Source of the DNA: Platynereis dumerilii
Lineage: Eukaryota > Annelida > Polychaeta > Phyllodocida > Nereididae
Direction of reading: 5' to 3'
Assembly (NCBI GenBank): GCA_026936325.1
Contig: JAPTHN010000006.1
Coordinates: 33,139,849 to 33,203,848, forward strand
DNA: 64,000 bases
This document shows positions 35,601-43,178 of this stretch, piece by piece. Below the pieces are notes generated by a model. The model had not been told where the DNA came from and made no database searches. It was given only the letters and a program-made list of their open reading frames with translations. Each line of letters begins with the position of its first letter. The first letter of the stretch is position 1. The position numbers and the translations under genes were made by a program.

Positions 35601-37637
35601 CTGGAACGACCTCCTCTTCTGGTTTTCTTCCGTTTTTCCCTCTGAAGCAGCCTGTTACGGCTTCAACAGCAGCTGAAAAAATAAGCAAATGGGAAATTTG
35701 AGCACTGTCGAATCTGATGTAAAACATTCTTGACTCGCCTGTGTCTGTTCTTTAAAGGAAATAATTTAGACTTTCATTTATCATGTTTGCAGGAGGTCAT
35801 TAATTTTTTTTTCTAATTTGCAAATAATTTTATTAAGCTGTATATATAGCAATTTGTCTTACGATTAATAATTTTATATAAATCTAGTGCAATTAAAACC
35901 TGCTGAAATTTTACAAGTACTAAATAATTATGTCCAAATGGTATTGTGGTTGGATTAATTAGTTTGAAAATAATTGAAGATTGAAATGCCATAAAATTTA
36001 CCATTGAAGAATCGCCGAGTGGCCCTCCGCTGTCTCTGCAGCCTTCCTCCCATTGAAAGAGAAGTACAATTGATAGCGATCAAATAAACACCTTTCAAAC
36101 AATAAAAAAAATTCTCTGAAAAATAATAGCACGTCTGTTTTCCGAAGACGACAAACATACAAAGAATTTTGAATTGAAAACGAGGCTTAATGGAGCTGCA
36201 CGTGTCGTTGACGTTGTTATGGTATCGCCACCTACAGTTAGAAGACGCTAGCAAACCATTCTGAGATTTGTCAAGTGAAGTGTCTCTCTCATTTCTATCC
36301 GCATATCAGTGGACTAGCAGTTAGTAGCGACGTCACAAAGCAACTGTGAATGAGCGGATGTTGTTTACATTGCTGTCTCTACCAATCAAATCTCAGAGAT
36401 CAGTGCTAGCTAGCAAAAGTCATATTAATTGACCGACTGACCGTGGATTCCAGATTGGTCTCACTGGAACTATTTTTTTTTGATTGCTAATATTGAGCTG
36501 ATGGAAAGCCAATGTAGGCAAAATCAGTTACGAATCGTCCCATGTAAAATACATTCCCACATTAAATGGAAATGATATTCCCAAAAAGGTCCTGTTTCTT
36601 AGTGTGTTTTTTTTTTCACAATAATTCTTCTTTTTAAAATTTTTGTATAAACTGAAGGAAATAATAGGTGACACGAAGAAGCAGAAAAAGTTTGAATTTC
36701 TAGGATTCAAACTGAGGCTCAGAACAATGGTTGTTATGGTGACTCAACCTCATTCTGACCAGATGCAACAGCAAATTTGCCCTTTAAAGCTTACATTTAC
36801 AAATCCAGATTCAGATATTCGTATTTGACCATAAAAATCATTTACAATTCCAGATCTTACAAGTTTGTATCTTTCTAAATTTCGGTCGAAGAGGCATTGA
36901 CTAAGTTGAACTGACAATGCTATCATCACTGCCCCCTTTTGAAATAACATCAAATTAATAATCATACTGATTTATCATCAATATGAAAATTTGGTTAAAA
37001 TAATAAAACCTAATGTCCAGCCTAGGACGTCCATATGTATATGATTGGCAGAGAACTTGAACCCGAATTTTACTTGTAGACTTGTAGACCGGTTTAGGCC
37101 GTAACCCGAAGTTGTTGGCCTCTCATAAATTGTCGGGAGGATGGAATATCAAAGAAAGCAGGCCAAATTTGAGTCATATGTTAAAAAAAATTATTATTTC
37201 TTTGTTTTCAGCTGAGGGTGTGTCCAAAACAGCAATGTATCTCCACAGTGGCAGTCCGTACTGATTTATACCCTAGAAATCCAGACAACGTTCTCATTAC
37301 GGAATTCTTCGGGAGTGTGCGTAACGTGGAATTGACTGATGATTACATAAGCCTGGAAGGAGCTACATTGGATTTAAACAATACTTGCAGGTTAGTGCAT
37401 AACTCCATATTTGGGGGTCTCTTCAAATATGAACTGAAGCCTAAATTTTAATTCTCTCTGATTTTTAATTTGCAGTTTGATTTGTTTCTTTTTTTTGCTT
37501 TTTTTTGATCGCTAATCATAATTATACGAAACGTTCTTTTCAGTGCTGCCACCTGTGAGGAGGAAGAAGAAGAACGATCACGTGATCCTGATACAAAATG
37601 GATGCACGTGCCTCAGTTTCCCAGTCACTTCATTGTG
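17550..37637 (+). CDS. PIGK: PIGK (GPI8), catalytic subunit of GPI transamidase, ten exons
   Basis: PIG-K is the C13-family cysteine protease of the ER GPI-transamidase complex. It cleaves the C-terminal signal of proproteins and joins the new C-terminus to a GPI anchor. Ten exons (17550-17633, 18012-18157, 19256-19314, 19842-19918, 20537-20648, 21391-21487, 22193-22310, 23137-23247, 37212-37390, 37544-37637) have GT/AG borders and compatible phases. They give 359 residues: a hydrophobic signal region (about 8-24), then the caspase-like domain beginning [20 protein letters not shown]. The catalytic His161 (MTGHGG) and Cys203 (MIDTCQ) are each three residues before the human positions 164 and 206 as I recall them. 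FFGSVR in exon 9 is also conserved. Residues after about 310 diverge and the family's C-terminal membrane helix was not found. Intron 8 is 14 kb and hosts three antisense genes. Confidence 0.97.
17634..18011 (+). other. PIGK intron 1
   Basis: 378 bp from gtaagta to 'ttatttttcag'. AT-rich, with no inserted element recognised. Confidence 0.85.
18012..18157 (+). CDS. PIGK: PIGK exon 2
   Basis: Encodes [20 protein letters not shown] and on to [10 protein letters not shown], with two bases carried over. This is the first strand of the caspase-like fold and nearly matches vertebrate PIGK. Confidence 0.97.
18317..18808. mobile_element. Probable MITE in intron 2
   Basis: The ends are inverted: 'ttcaaaaattacataacgc' on the left and 'gcgttacgtaatttttgaa' on the right. 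Inside are two inverted C-rich blocks ('acacccccctccccct' types) around 18360-18450 and 18720-18770. No TSD was resolved. Confidence 0.65.
18871..19205. mobile_element. MITE with TIRs of about 57 bp in intron 2
   Basis: The left end GGAACTCTCC, followed by an 'agctctcctgtgttgacg' block, is mirrored at the right by 'cgtcaacacaggagagct' and GGAGAGTTCC. The TIR arms also share 'aataaaactatttccgg'. The interior is non-coding. It ends about 50 bp before the exon 3 acceptor. Confidence 0.85.
19256..19314 (+). CDS. PIGK: PIGK exon 3
   Basis: Encodes [19 protein letters not shown], with the conserved [12 protein letters not shown] core. 59 nt, with borders ttcag and gtaatt. Confidence 0.97.
19842..19918 (+). 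CDS. PIGK: PIGK exon 4
   Basis: Encodes [20 protein letters not shown] and DYRGYE. The NVYGDDxEVDYRxYE block is conserved in the family. 77 nt, ending in phase 0. Confidence 0.97.
19951..20330. mobile_element. Probable MITE in intron 4
   Basis: The left end 'tacagtgcgtctcatctacc' and the right end 'ttggatgagacaaactgta' are imperfect inverted repeats. The 181-codon and 75-codon ORFs through it are not supported as genes. Confidence 0.6.
20537..20648 (+). CDS. PIGK: PIGK exon 5
   Basis: Encodes [20 protein letters not shown] and on to RSNVLVYMT, ending one base into the Gly codon before the catalytic His. Confidence 0.97.
21094..21304 (+). mobile_element. tRNA-derived SINE, copy A
   Basis: The head has a polymerase III A box (tggtctggtggtag) and B box (gggttcgtatcc) about 40 bp apart. 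A tRNA-unrelated body follows ('cctatgttggacggctgttt') and then a tail of ATCC units. It matches 51208-51406 closely. The flanking duplication is imperfect (gctcatt...gtca on both sides). It lies in PIGK intron 5. Confidence 0.88.
21391..21487 (+). CDS. PIGK: PIGK exon 6
   Basis: Begins by completing Gly160, then catalytic His161 ([16 protein letters not shown]...) to AFEQMWQKQ. 97 nt with borders gacag and gtttgt. Confidence 0.97.
21610..21712. repeat. Imperfect ATCT/ATCG microsatellite
   Basis: About 100 bp of 'tatctatctatc' and 'tcgatctatc' units in PIGK intron 6. Confidence 0.9.
21800..22015 (+). mobile_element. tRNA-derived SINE, diverged copy B
   Basis: A box 'tagctcagttggtag' and B box 'ggatttgattctc' are recognisable. 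The body ('cacctggacttatgttagac') and the tail ('catcaatgcatccatg') resemble the other SINE copies but are more decayed. PIGK intron 6. Confidence 0.75.
22193..22310 (+). CDS. PIGK: PIGK exon 7
   Basis: Encodes [20 protein letters not shown] and on to [11 protein letters not shown]. Contains the catalytic Cys203. 118 nt with a gtgagt donor. Confidence 0.97.
22974..23004. repeat. (ATCT)n microsatellite
   Basis: About seven clean 'tatc' units in PIGK intron 7. Confidence 0.95.
23137..23247 (+). CDS. PIGK: PIGK exon 8
   Basis: Encodes [20 protein letters not shown] and on to [10 protein letters not shown]. The DPAIGVxxxDRYTxYxLxFLE block is conserved. 37 codons, phase 0 at both ends. Confidence 0.97.
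23945..24302. repeat. Block repeat R0 flanking gene copy 1
   Basis: A diverged version of the sequence that lies upstream of each acidic paralogue (see 27056, 32976 and 36465). Shared words include 'cttcattctgacca' and 'ttagccttcatttga', then 'gaagtactttgta' just before the gene 3' end module. Confidence 0.7.
24340..24345 (-). terminator. Polyadenylation signal AATAAA, acidic paralogue copy 1
   Basis: TTTATT on the plus strand, about 326 bp past the stop codon, within a block conserved in copies 1 to 3 ('ttattatggtagagaaggaa'). Confidence 0.6.
24671..26331 (-). CDS. Acidic two-exon protein, paralogue copy 1 (468 aa)
   Basis: Family not recognised. Exon 1 (26280-26331) encodes [17 protein letters not shown] and ends at gtaagt. 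Exon 2 (24671-26025) follows acceptor 'attttttcag'; the 254-bp intron is phase 1. Residues 1-34 are basic. Residues 35-153 form a conserved region with SWSCSDIKL and FWYDYCEWD. About 154-335 is a Glu/Lys tract including seven copies of the octapeptide E-(N/D)-K-E-E-E-E-K. A likely helix ([17 protein letters not shown]) precedes two C-terminal motifs: [20 protein letters not shown] at 374 and [20 protein letters not shown] at 437. There is no signal peptide or membrane segment, and nuclear or cytoplasmic location is only a guess. It lies antisense in PIGK intron 8. A long plus-strand Ser-rich ORF here is its shadow. Confidence 0.8.
26402..26701. mobile_element. MITE in the 5' region of paralogue copy 1
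   Basis: The left end CACTATAGCGGGCCGTGAAT and right end, complementary to CACTTTAGCGGGCCGTGAAA, are inverted repeats of about 34 bp that include 'atgaccatattt'. The insertion is absent from the same place in copies 2, 3 and 4. It therefore entered copy 1 after duplication and separates exon 1 from the conserved upstream block. Confidence 0.85.
26718..26858 (-). promoter_or_regulatory. Conserved 5' block of the acidic paralogues, copy 1
   Basis: A block of about 140 bp upstream of exon 1 is shared by all four copies, including the divergent copy 4. Read on the minus strand it contains 'taggtggcgctaccataac', 'cctcgtttt' and 'cgtcttcggaaaacagacg', and ends in an acceptor-like 'tatttttcag'. It may be a core promoter, a 5' UTR exon or both. 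Confidence 0.5.
26885..27056. repeat. TGACGTCA-bearing module upstream of copy 1
   Basis: About 165 bp beginning 'ctatccacatatcagtgg', with a perfect CRE-type palindrome TGACGTCA and an inverted CCAAT box ('gattggtctcactgg'). It is shared with 32813-32976, 36286-36465 and, reversed, 11242-11402. Confidence 0.75.
27056..27671. repeat. Block repeat R1
   Basis: The part of the duplicated unit that lies between gene copies. It begins 'attttgtttgatagctaat', includes 'gctgaggctcggaacaaggg', and ends at 'gaaaagtactttgtaggcgta'. Matching copies are R2 (32976-33819) and R3 (36465-36965). Confidence 0.85.
27668..29108. mobile_element. CACAGTG-ended TIR transposon, 1433 bp, 4-bp TSD
   Basis: The element spans 27672-29104. 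Its ends are inverted repeats of about 100 bp beginning CACAGTGAGCCCGAACCATC, nearly identical on both sides. The 4-bp target duplication CGTA lies at 27668-27671 and 29105-29108. The empty site exists inside this window at 33811-33823 ('gtaggcgtaacaa'), so the insertion limits are certain. The interior (27775-29000) has no transposase. The termini look like Transib/RSS heptamers, but the 4-bp TSD fits Chapaev/CMC-type elements better. Confidence 0.92.
29154..29159 (-). terminator. Polyadenylation signal AATAAA, acidic paralogue copy 2
   Basis: TTTATT on the plus strand, about 325 bp beyond the stop codon, in the same conserved block as copy 1. Confidence 0.6.
29484..31111 (-). CDS. Acidic two-exon protein, paralogue copy 2 (448 aa)
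   Basis: Exon 1 is 31060-31111 (the same 17 residues as copy 1) and exon 2 is 29484-30778; the 281-bp intron is phase 1. The N-terminal region is nearly identical to copies 1 and 3. The acidic tract differs from copy 1: the octapeptide array is absent and it holds mixed E-E-E/E-Q-R-E-K stretches and a short IVVEEEEEK segment. The first C-terminal motif ([13 protein letters not shown]...) is intact at about residue 356. The second is two residues shorter ([17 protein letters not shown]). The frame is fully open despite very repetitive DNA, which argues for selection on the coding sequence or for youth of the copy. Confidence 0.78.
31168..31311 (-). promoter_or_regulatory. Conserved 5' block, copy 2
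   Basis: Same block as 26718-26858, here directly upstream of exon 1 without the copy 1 MITE. Confidence 0.5.
31330..32805. mobile_element. 1.47-kb insertion bounded by 452/451-bp direct repeats
   Basis: Copies 1 and 3 of the gene block lack this stretch. The two direct repeats (31335-31786 and 32355-32805) differ by one small indel and flank a 568-bp spacer. TCAAG occurs before the first repeat and at the end of both repeats, so it may be a target duplication. Each repeat also has short inverted ends (gttgcaggtcc and ggaacctgctacc). It lacks TG...CA ends, so an LTR structure is not supported. A tandem duplication of one short TIR element with a spacer is equally possible. Confidence 0.75.
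32813..32976. repeat. TGACGTCA-bearing module upstream of copy 2
   Basis: Same module as 26885-27056, with the perfect TGACGTCA. It is displaced from the gene by the 1.47-kb insertion. Confidence 0.75.
32976..33819. repeat. Block repeat R2
   Basis: Equivalent to R1, with about 200 bp of extra sequence at roughly 33190-33395 that R1 and R3 lack. It ends at the intact empty site for the CACAGTG transposon ('gtaggcgta'). Confidence 0.85.
33865..33870 (-). terminator. Polyadenylation signal AATAAA, acidic paralogue copy 3
   Basis: TTTATT on the plus strand in the shared 3' block, about 295 bp beyond the annotated stop. Confidence 0.55.
34165..36053 (-). CDS. Acidic two-exon protein, paralogue copy 3 (519 aa), altered C-terminus
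   Basis: Exon 1 is 36002-36053 and exon 2 is 34165-35672; the 329-bp intron is phase 1. The N-terminal region and first C-terminal motif match copies 1 and 2. The acidic tract contains about 20 consecutive Glu from a GAG run (35135-35210). After the first motif the frame differs: relative to copy 1 about 8 nt are missing near 34440. The protein therefore runs through ERGDG repeats into an unrelated tail. The normal second motif ([13 protein letters not shown]) is still present in another frame (34197-34508). This is either a frameshifted copy or one with a new C-terminus. Confidence 0.7.
36111..36252 (-). promoter_or_regulatory. Conserved 5' block, copy 3
   Basis: Same block as 26718-26858 and 31168-31311, ending 'gaagacgctagc' at its outer side. 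Confidence 0.5.
36286..36465. repeat. TGACGTCA-like module upstream of copy 3
   Basis: Same module as copies 1 and 2, but the palindrome reads CGACGTCA here. Confidence 0.7.
36465..36965. repeat. Block repeat R3
   Basis: Most distal copy of the R block, shorter and more diverged. It contains 'aggattcaaactgaggctc' and 'cctcattctgaccagatgc'. It ends the duplicated region about 250 bp before PIGK exon 9. Confidence 0.8.
37212..37390 (+). CDS. PIGK: PIGK exon 9
   Basis: Encodes [20 protein letters not shown] and on to [20 protein letters not shown] and a less conserved end. VCPKxxCxST and NVLIT(D/E)FFGSVR are family-conserved. Acceptor 'tttgttttcag', donor gttagt. Confidence 0.96.
37544..37637 (+). 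CDS. PIGK: PIGK exon 10
   Basis: Encodes [20 protein letters not shown] and [11 protein letters not shown], ending in phase 0 at gtgagt. It is poorly conserved with vertebrate PIGK, so support is the splice context, the matching phase and the acidic linker character. Confidence 0.75.
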
Positions 37638-37964
37638 GTGAGTAATACTGAGAATTTGACATAGAATGTCAGCAAATTTTACCAAAACTTGGGAGTTTGT
37701 CTAATGAAAGAAATACATCCAACGTAATATTATACCAAACAAAATTATAACTAGCTAAGTAAGAACGGTAAGAATATGTAGTCACTGGTCAAGAATGTTC
37801 TAGTGTTTTAATTTTGTCTGAGTTGTCATTTCAACTGTTTTTCACCTAGTCTTATTATGGCCGTACCACTGGGGTGGTACCGGGCATTTAGCAGATAGAG
37901 AGGAATGTCGTCCGCTGTCGTCCGCGATCCCATTCACGATCGTCTGACGTCGAGATCTCACTTA
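37638..37964. other. No recognised feature
   Basis: Start of the sequence after PIGK exon 10, AT-rich up to about 37860 and then rising in GC. Confidence 0.4.
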
Positions 37965-38126
37965 TTAGCGGCCAACGGGGGCTATAACTTGGCACAATAC
38001 CTTTACTACTCCTGGTCTTGTGCTGTGTGCTGCAAAATTTGATGTACATCCTTTTTTGGCGGCGTAATGCAGCAATTTCAAGACCGACTTTTCTTTCACG
38101 CATTTTTTCGAGTGCCTCGCCGCCAT
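37965..38126 (-). CDS. Possible 53-aa ORF or first exon in a CpG-rich patch
   Basis: MAARHSKKCVKEKSVLKLLH begins at a YY1-like ATG context ('caatatggcggcgagg'), typical of housekeeping-gene first exons. An alternative donor (aaag/gtattg) lies within it. The surrounding 37870-38230 is unusually CpG-rich for this window. No homologue was recognised. It may be the antisense first exon of an unseen gene or an unrelated repeat. Confidence 0.25.
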   Translation of the reverse strand: MAARHSKKCVKEKSVLKLLHYAAKKGCTSNFAAHSTRPGVVKVLCQVIAPVGR

Positions 38127-38239
38127 ATTGCTGTCTTGGTTACATAGAAATACATAGAATGGACGTTCGGCTTTTTCCGACAGATGGCGCCGCGCTATTT
38201 GATACTGGAGCGCCCCTAGTGATAGATCTAGTTTAAAGG

Positions 38240-39457
38240 TATTTGCTGGCTGTGTCTGTCAAATTTGTAATAGAGCTATAGCCAAAGTGCAATCAGGTTT
38301 TTTGATGAAATAGTTAATGGCACAGTTTGTTAATTGCTCTTAACACCATCAACATGCCATCAAAGGTGTCATCCTCAATTAGCCTGGAGACTGCAGTCAT
38401 TAATTAGGCAAGATTTGGGCTGACAGCTATTGAGAGGTTAGATCAAAGAATTTTAGTTAATTGATCCTGATTGTTTCTAGATAAGAGAAATTAATTGACT
38501 GTCTTGAAGTTGCTGTGAAAAGTTTTTTTCATACAGAGAAAATATCAGAAATTAGCAAGATAAAATTGTAAATTGTGTGTGAATAAAGTATTTTATAAAA
38601 CTATACTAAATTACTAGACCTTCGGGATAAGTGAAGGGAAACCTTCAATTTGACATTGAGTAGGAAAGGAAAACAGAAGATCAGAATGCATGAAAGTTTG
38701 AAACACAGCTGAAAGGAAAGAAAGTGAATGTTTTGACAATCAATTTGAAGGTTTTTAATTTTAAAGTTAAAAGTCAAGAGATCTTTTTTAAGATGTTTAA
38801 AAATCCTCAAGTGATTAATATTAATTTAGTTAAAAAAAGACTTGGACATTAATATTTTATTTCTACACATAAAATTCTTCAACAATCACTGAAAAATGCC
38901 ATCTTAAATCTCAATGCTCTACACAAAGAAACTGGCTTGCTGACTGCTTCTGTACTGGGCCACTAGGGGCGCTGCTGCTTGTCACCTGGGATGCAATACA
39001 AGTTGAAATTTGGCCAGCGCCCTGCCAGGTTGAGCACATTGGCTGTGGAATGAATATTTTGGGACTTCACGTTTGAAATAAATAAATACTGCCATGATGC
39101 AGTGCCATCTTCACCATGAAAATAAATAATTTCTCCCCAAGGAAAACTCCCAAGCCCCCTTGAAAATTAAATGGTCGCCCCCTTACCGTTCATGAAGAAA
39201 ATGCATTGATTTTTCTTGTGGGCAATGCTGAGTTGATCTGAGTTGATTCAAATCATTTTACATAGTTGGTGAAACGTCTCCATTTGATCTTTTTGGCGCT
39301 TTAAAGTCCCACTACTGGCGGCGGTGCAACGTCCCAGAGGCCAAAGTCCAACATTCGCTGCCAATAAGTTTATATCGCTCCCTCTAGGTCTGACGAAAGC
39401 TCCAGTACGGCCATAGCAAACTGGTTTGCCTTCTAGTTTCAATTTTCTTTTTACGCA
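38240..39457. other. Intergenic or intronic, with dispersed-repeat copy
   Basis: No gene recognised. 39050-39190 matches the reverse complement of 13491-13612. A CTCF-like word 'ccactaggggcgctg' lies at 38960-38974. Confidence 0.4.
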
Positions 39458-39790
39458 GTGAGGCAAGTGAAGAATGTCTGGAAATTTGCTGCTGCTAAGT
39501 TTGTATTCAAGTGTACTTTCGGGATCTGTAAAATTTTCTACAAGACGGTGACCGCATTACGCAGTTTGGAAAACTATCAAAGCTCCAGCCTAACAGAGAC
39601 TATACCATCTGGTCCAGAATTACCGTCACTTGTGTCTGGCCAATTTGGGTTGGTTGCAGAACATCTCCTTACTATGACTCAACAAACGTGTTCTTTTTCT
39701 CGCTTGGAAAACAAACTCCTCCGAATGGAAGATTCTAAAATCAGTCACCCTTTCAAAGTCTGTTCATTCAAAGTGCCTCTCATGTTATAA
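39458..39790 (+). CDS. Unrecognised 110-aa ORF
   Basis: MRQVKNVWKFAAAKFVFKCT followed by KIFYKTVTALRSLENYQS. The first 35 residues look like a mitochondrial presequence (basic, Ala/Phe-rich), but no family was recognised. It lies beside a CpG-richer patch (39300-39420) and could be a single-exon gene, a retrocopy or chance. Confidence 0.2.
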   Translation: MRQVKNVWKFAAAKFVFKCTFGICKIFYKTVTALRSLENYQSSSLTETIPSGPELPSLVSGQFGLVAEHLLTMTQQTCSFSRLENKLLRMEDSKISHPFKVCSFKVPLML

Positions 39791-40479
39791 TGATGTAATT
39801 AAACTACTGCCTCACACAATTTAGCTAAATAACAATAAATGTTGATCATTGTAATTTATGATTTTGCAGTGCAGTATGTCTAGTGATCTACAATGTTCTA
39901 CAAAAACAACAAACTCATGACTAACCACTTTTGCGGATAAGTTTATTTTTACTTTTATACAGCACAACTGTGATATGAATATTTTATGTCCATATTATGC
40001 GTATATATTATATATGAATATATATATCGGCGTGTGATGTTAAGAACACAAGAATGTCTTTTTTTTTATAGTAGTGCATGGATGATGCTCGTTAATATGG
40101 CTTTACATCCTGTATCTTTGCAATTATCGCCCAAACAAGACACCATGATAATGATACTTGTAAGTTTTGTATCGGTATAAGGCGCAAAATTATAAATAGC
40201 CATTTTTATAGAGAATCGCATGAAAGGTATGAAAGAGTTCTTGTGCAATATATGTGCCAGTGATTAAATGTATGTTGCAGTTTGAATGTGTGTTTGCTGA
40301 AGCATCACTATGTACGTGACTACTTAAAGTTAAACTTTAATCAATAGGTAAAATTGTAAAAAAAAAATTTATTGAATGCGTTTTGGTTTATGTTGAAGTT
40401 TAACTGAAATTTGTGTTCAATTTAATGCTGTATGATTTATTTTCCACTGAGTGAATTAAATTGCAATTTGTGTGAATAA

Positions 40480-40700
40480 TGTGTCATCAACTGTCAATTC
40501 TATGTGCACCCTCACAGACATCTATGATTATTTTCTCACCAAATAAGATACATTAAATATTGAATGATTAGAATAAAATGTGTTTTTTTATATTTCTAGT
40601 ATTTAATTTCTACCAGTTAACTGTGAAACGTTCAATATTTGTTGAGCTGTGATTATCATCAAAATGGGTGTAATTAGCCTATCATTGAAAGGAAAGAATC
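40480..40700. repeat. Dispersed repeat, copy 1
   Basis: 'tatttctagtatttaattt' to 'cctatcattgaaaggaaaga' matches 63893-64000. The left part ('caactgtcaattctatgtg') matches the flanks of the element at 46645-47582 and provides its empty site. Confidence 0.8.
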
Positions 40701-40825
40701 TCAAATGTATTTGAAACAAGAAGGTTCTTTTGATAGTTTGGCAGATCGGCTAATTCTGGGTATTGGATTGATTTTTGGAAGGGTGGCCATTATATGCAGA
40801 GGCCACTGTGGTCATACTCACCATT

Positions 40826-42310
40826 ATTATCATTTTAGAGGGCGCCATTAACGCCCAGTTCGCGGGTGTTAATTGGTCAATAACGTTTTTTTGGAGGGCA
40901 TTATGGGGTATTAGTCAGTTATGGCCAGAGGCCAGAAATCATTAACTTACTTAATTGATTTCCGCCCAAGGGCCATAATTGATTAATACCCCATGATGCC
41001 CGACAAACAAATCTTATCATTTTTAAACAAAATGTACACATTAAACGCCTGTGCCGTATTTCCATTTTCCCATCCTTATTATTGAAGTTAGCACAAATCC
41101 GATTGGAGGAATCAACTCAGCATGCCAAATTTGATCATTGTAGCTTTTTTAATTTTCAAAACGGACCATTTTTGGCAGTTTTAGACCAAAAACTGACAGA
41201 AAATTTGATTTCTGATGTCCAAAACATCGCCATGACATCACGATATATATAAAATACAACAGGTGTCGTTTTTGCGGGCGTAAACAGCCATTAACGCCCA
41301 CGAACTGGGCATTAATGGCCAGACAATGCCCTCTAAAATGATAATTATGGCCATAAACACCCTCGAAAATGCCACCTGGTGTATTGTGATGTCATCAGAA
41401 GTGACGTCATGGCGATGTTGTTGATTTTTTTGGGCAAAAACGGTCAGAATTAAAAAATGTAAAAGCCTAAAGTTATCTCCACGAAGAGGAGATCACTGCT
41501 ATGTAATCTCCATGAAAAGGAGAACACTGTTACGTAATCGGTTTTGCTCTATATTCAATAACAAGAGCGTGAGAACGCAAAAACGGAGCGGGCGTTAATG
41601 AATCAAAAAGAAAAGGTAACTTTCTTCTGGGATAGCCTATGGATTGTGTTCAAAAATGATAATAATGATAATAACATTTATTTGTCGGGCATTATGAGGA
41701 CCAGGGGTATTAATCAGTTATGGCCTTCAGGCAGAAATCATTTAATGCCCTCTCCTGACGGCTCAGGTATTAATTAAGTTAATGATTTTGGCCCTCAGGC
41801 CATAACTGATTAATTATACAATAATGTTATTTTGGAGGGCCTTACCGGTGATTATTATCACTTTAGAGGGCATTGTCTGGCCATTAACGCCCGTGAAAAC
41901 GCCACCTGGTGTATTGTGTTGTCATCAGAAGTGATATAATGGCGATGTTGTTGATTTTTTTTGGGCTAAAACGGCCAAAAATGGTCAGAATTGAAAAATT
42001 TTAAAGCCTAAAATTATCTCTACGAAGAGGAGATCACTGCTATGTAATCGCTCTAGATTCAACAACAAGAGCGTGAGAACGCGAAAACGGAGCGGGCGTT
42101 AATGAATGACAAAAAAGGTAACTTTCTTCTTGGATACGGATTGTGTTCAAAATGATAATAATGATAATAACATTTTGTTGTCGGGCATTATGGGGTATTA
42201 TTATCATTTTAGAGGGCAATGTCTGTGGGTTAATGCTCATTTCGCGGGCGTTAATGGCCGTTAACGCGCGCGAAAGCGCCCCCTAGTGTTTTTATTATTC
42301 GTGACGTCAT
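40826..42310. mobile_element. Cluster of palindromic MITEs with a 530-bp direct duplication
   Basis: The first unit (40826-41345) starts ATTATCATTTTAGAGGGC and ends with its exact complement. Similar ends recur near 41850 and 42190. A block beginning 'gccacctggtgtattgtg' near 41370 is repeated about 530 bp later, near 41900. GGGCGTTAAT/ATTAACGCCC words occur in both orientations throughout. No transposase was seen. Confidence 0.8.
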
Positions 42311-42774
42311 CAGAAGTGACGTTATTCACTTGTGAAATAAAATCTTTCTGTCAGTTGCGGCTCAATCTCGGCCAAAAATGGTCCAATTTGAAAAATTTAA
42401 AAACCTAGGGTTATCAAAATCGCCATGCTGTCTCTTGATGTTACAAGAAACTGATCATTGTTGTTTTTGTGAATGACACATTTTTGCCAGAAAAAAACCC
42501 ATACCATCATGAATGCCTAGTTTTCACTGACACAACTATCACTGCGGGTGCATGAGCTTCAATCATGAACTACCTTTTGCCGTGACAGTCGAGTCTGTCC
42601 TGTTCCTTCCTGGCTTGAATTGCCCTTTTAAAGTATCAAAATCCTGTCAATCTGTGATATTATTTATCATATCAGAACGGCTAGTAAAGAAGAATAACAA
42701 ATAAAGGAATATCTCTGCAAGTCGCAGGAAAAAACATACAACACAATAGTATGTCGATAAGATGCAAAAAACAA
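42311..42774. other. No recognised feature
   Basis: Sequence between the MITE cluster and the 3' end of acidic paralogue copy 4. Confidence 0.4.
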
Positions 42775-42780
42775 TTTATT
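42775..42780 (-). terminator. Candidate polyadenylation signal, acidic paralogue copy 4
   Basis: TTTATT on the plus strand, about 400 bp beyond the copy 4 stop codon. Confidence 0.45.
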
Positions 42781-43178
42781 ATTGTTACACCGAAGGAATT
42801 ATAAATAGACAAAACAAATACAGCAAATGGAACAAACAAAATTACATTTGTAATAATTAGGAGTTGTTGTTATTAAAAAATTTAAATGTTTATGTAATTT
42901 ATCTAAAGTTTTTCTTATAAATTTGTTGATTTCTCATTTACCATTAAAATAAAAATACACGGACTATATAGTTGTTTGGTTAGTAATTTGCAATTGTCTG
43001 AGCTCTTTCTCGGAAGTCTGCGATTCCTGCAGCAGCTGTACCAGCTCTGATGCTTGCAGCTCTTTCTTGTTCTATTACTGGCAGCCCCCTCTTATCCTCT
43101 TTGGATGTTATCTATGATAAATCCTCTTTCTTCTTCTTCTTCTCCTTTTCTCCTCCTCCTGCTCCAACAGAATCTACC

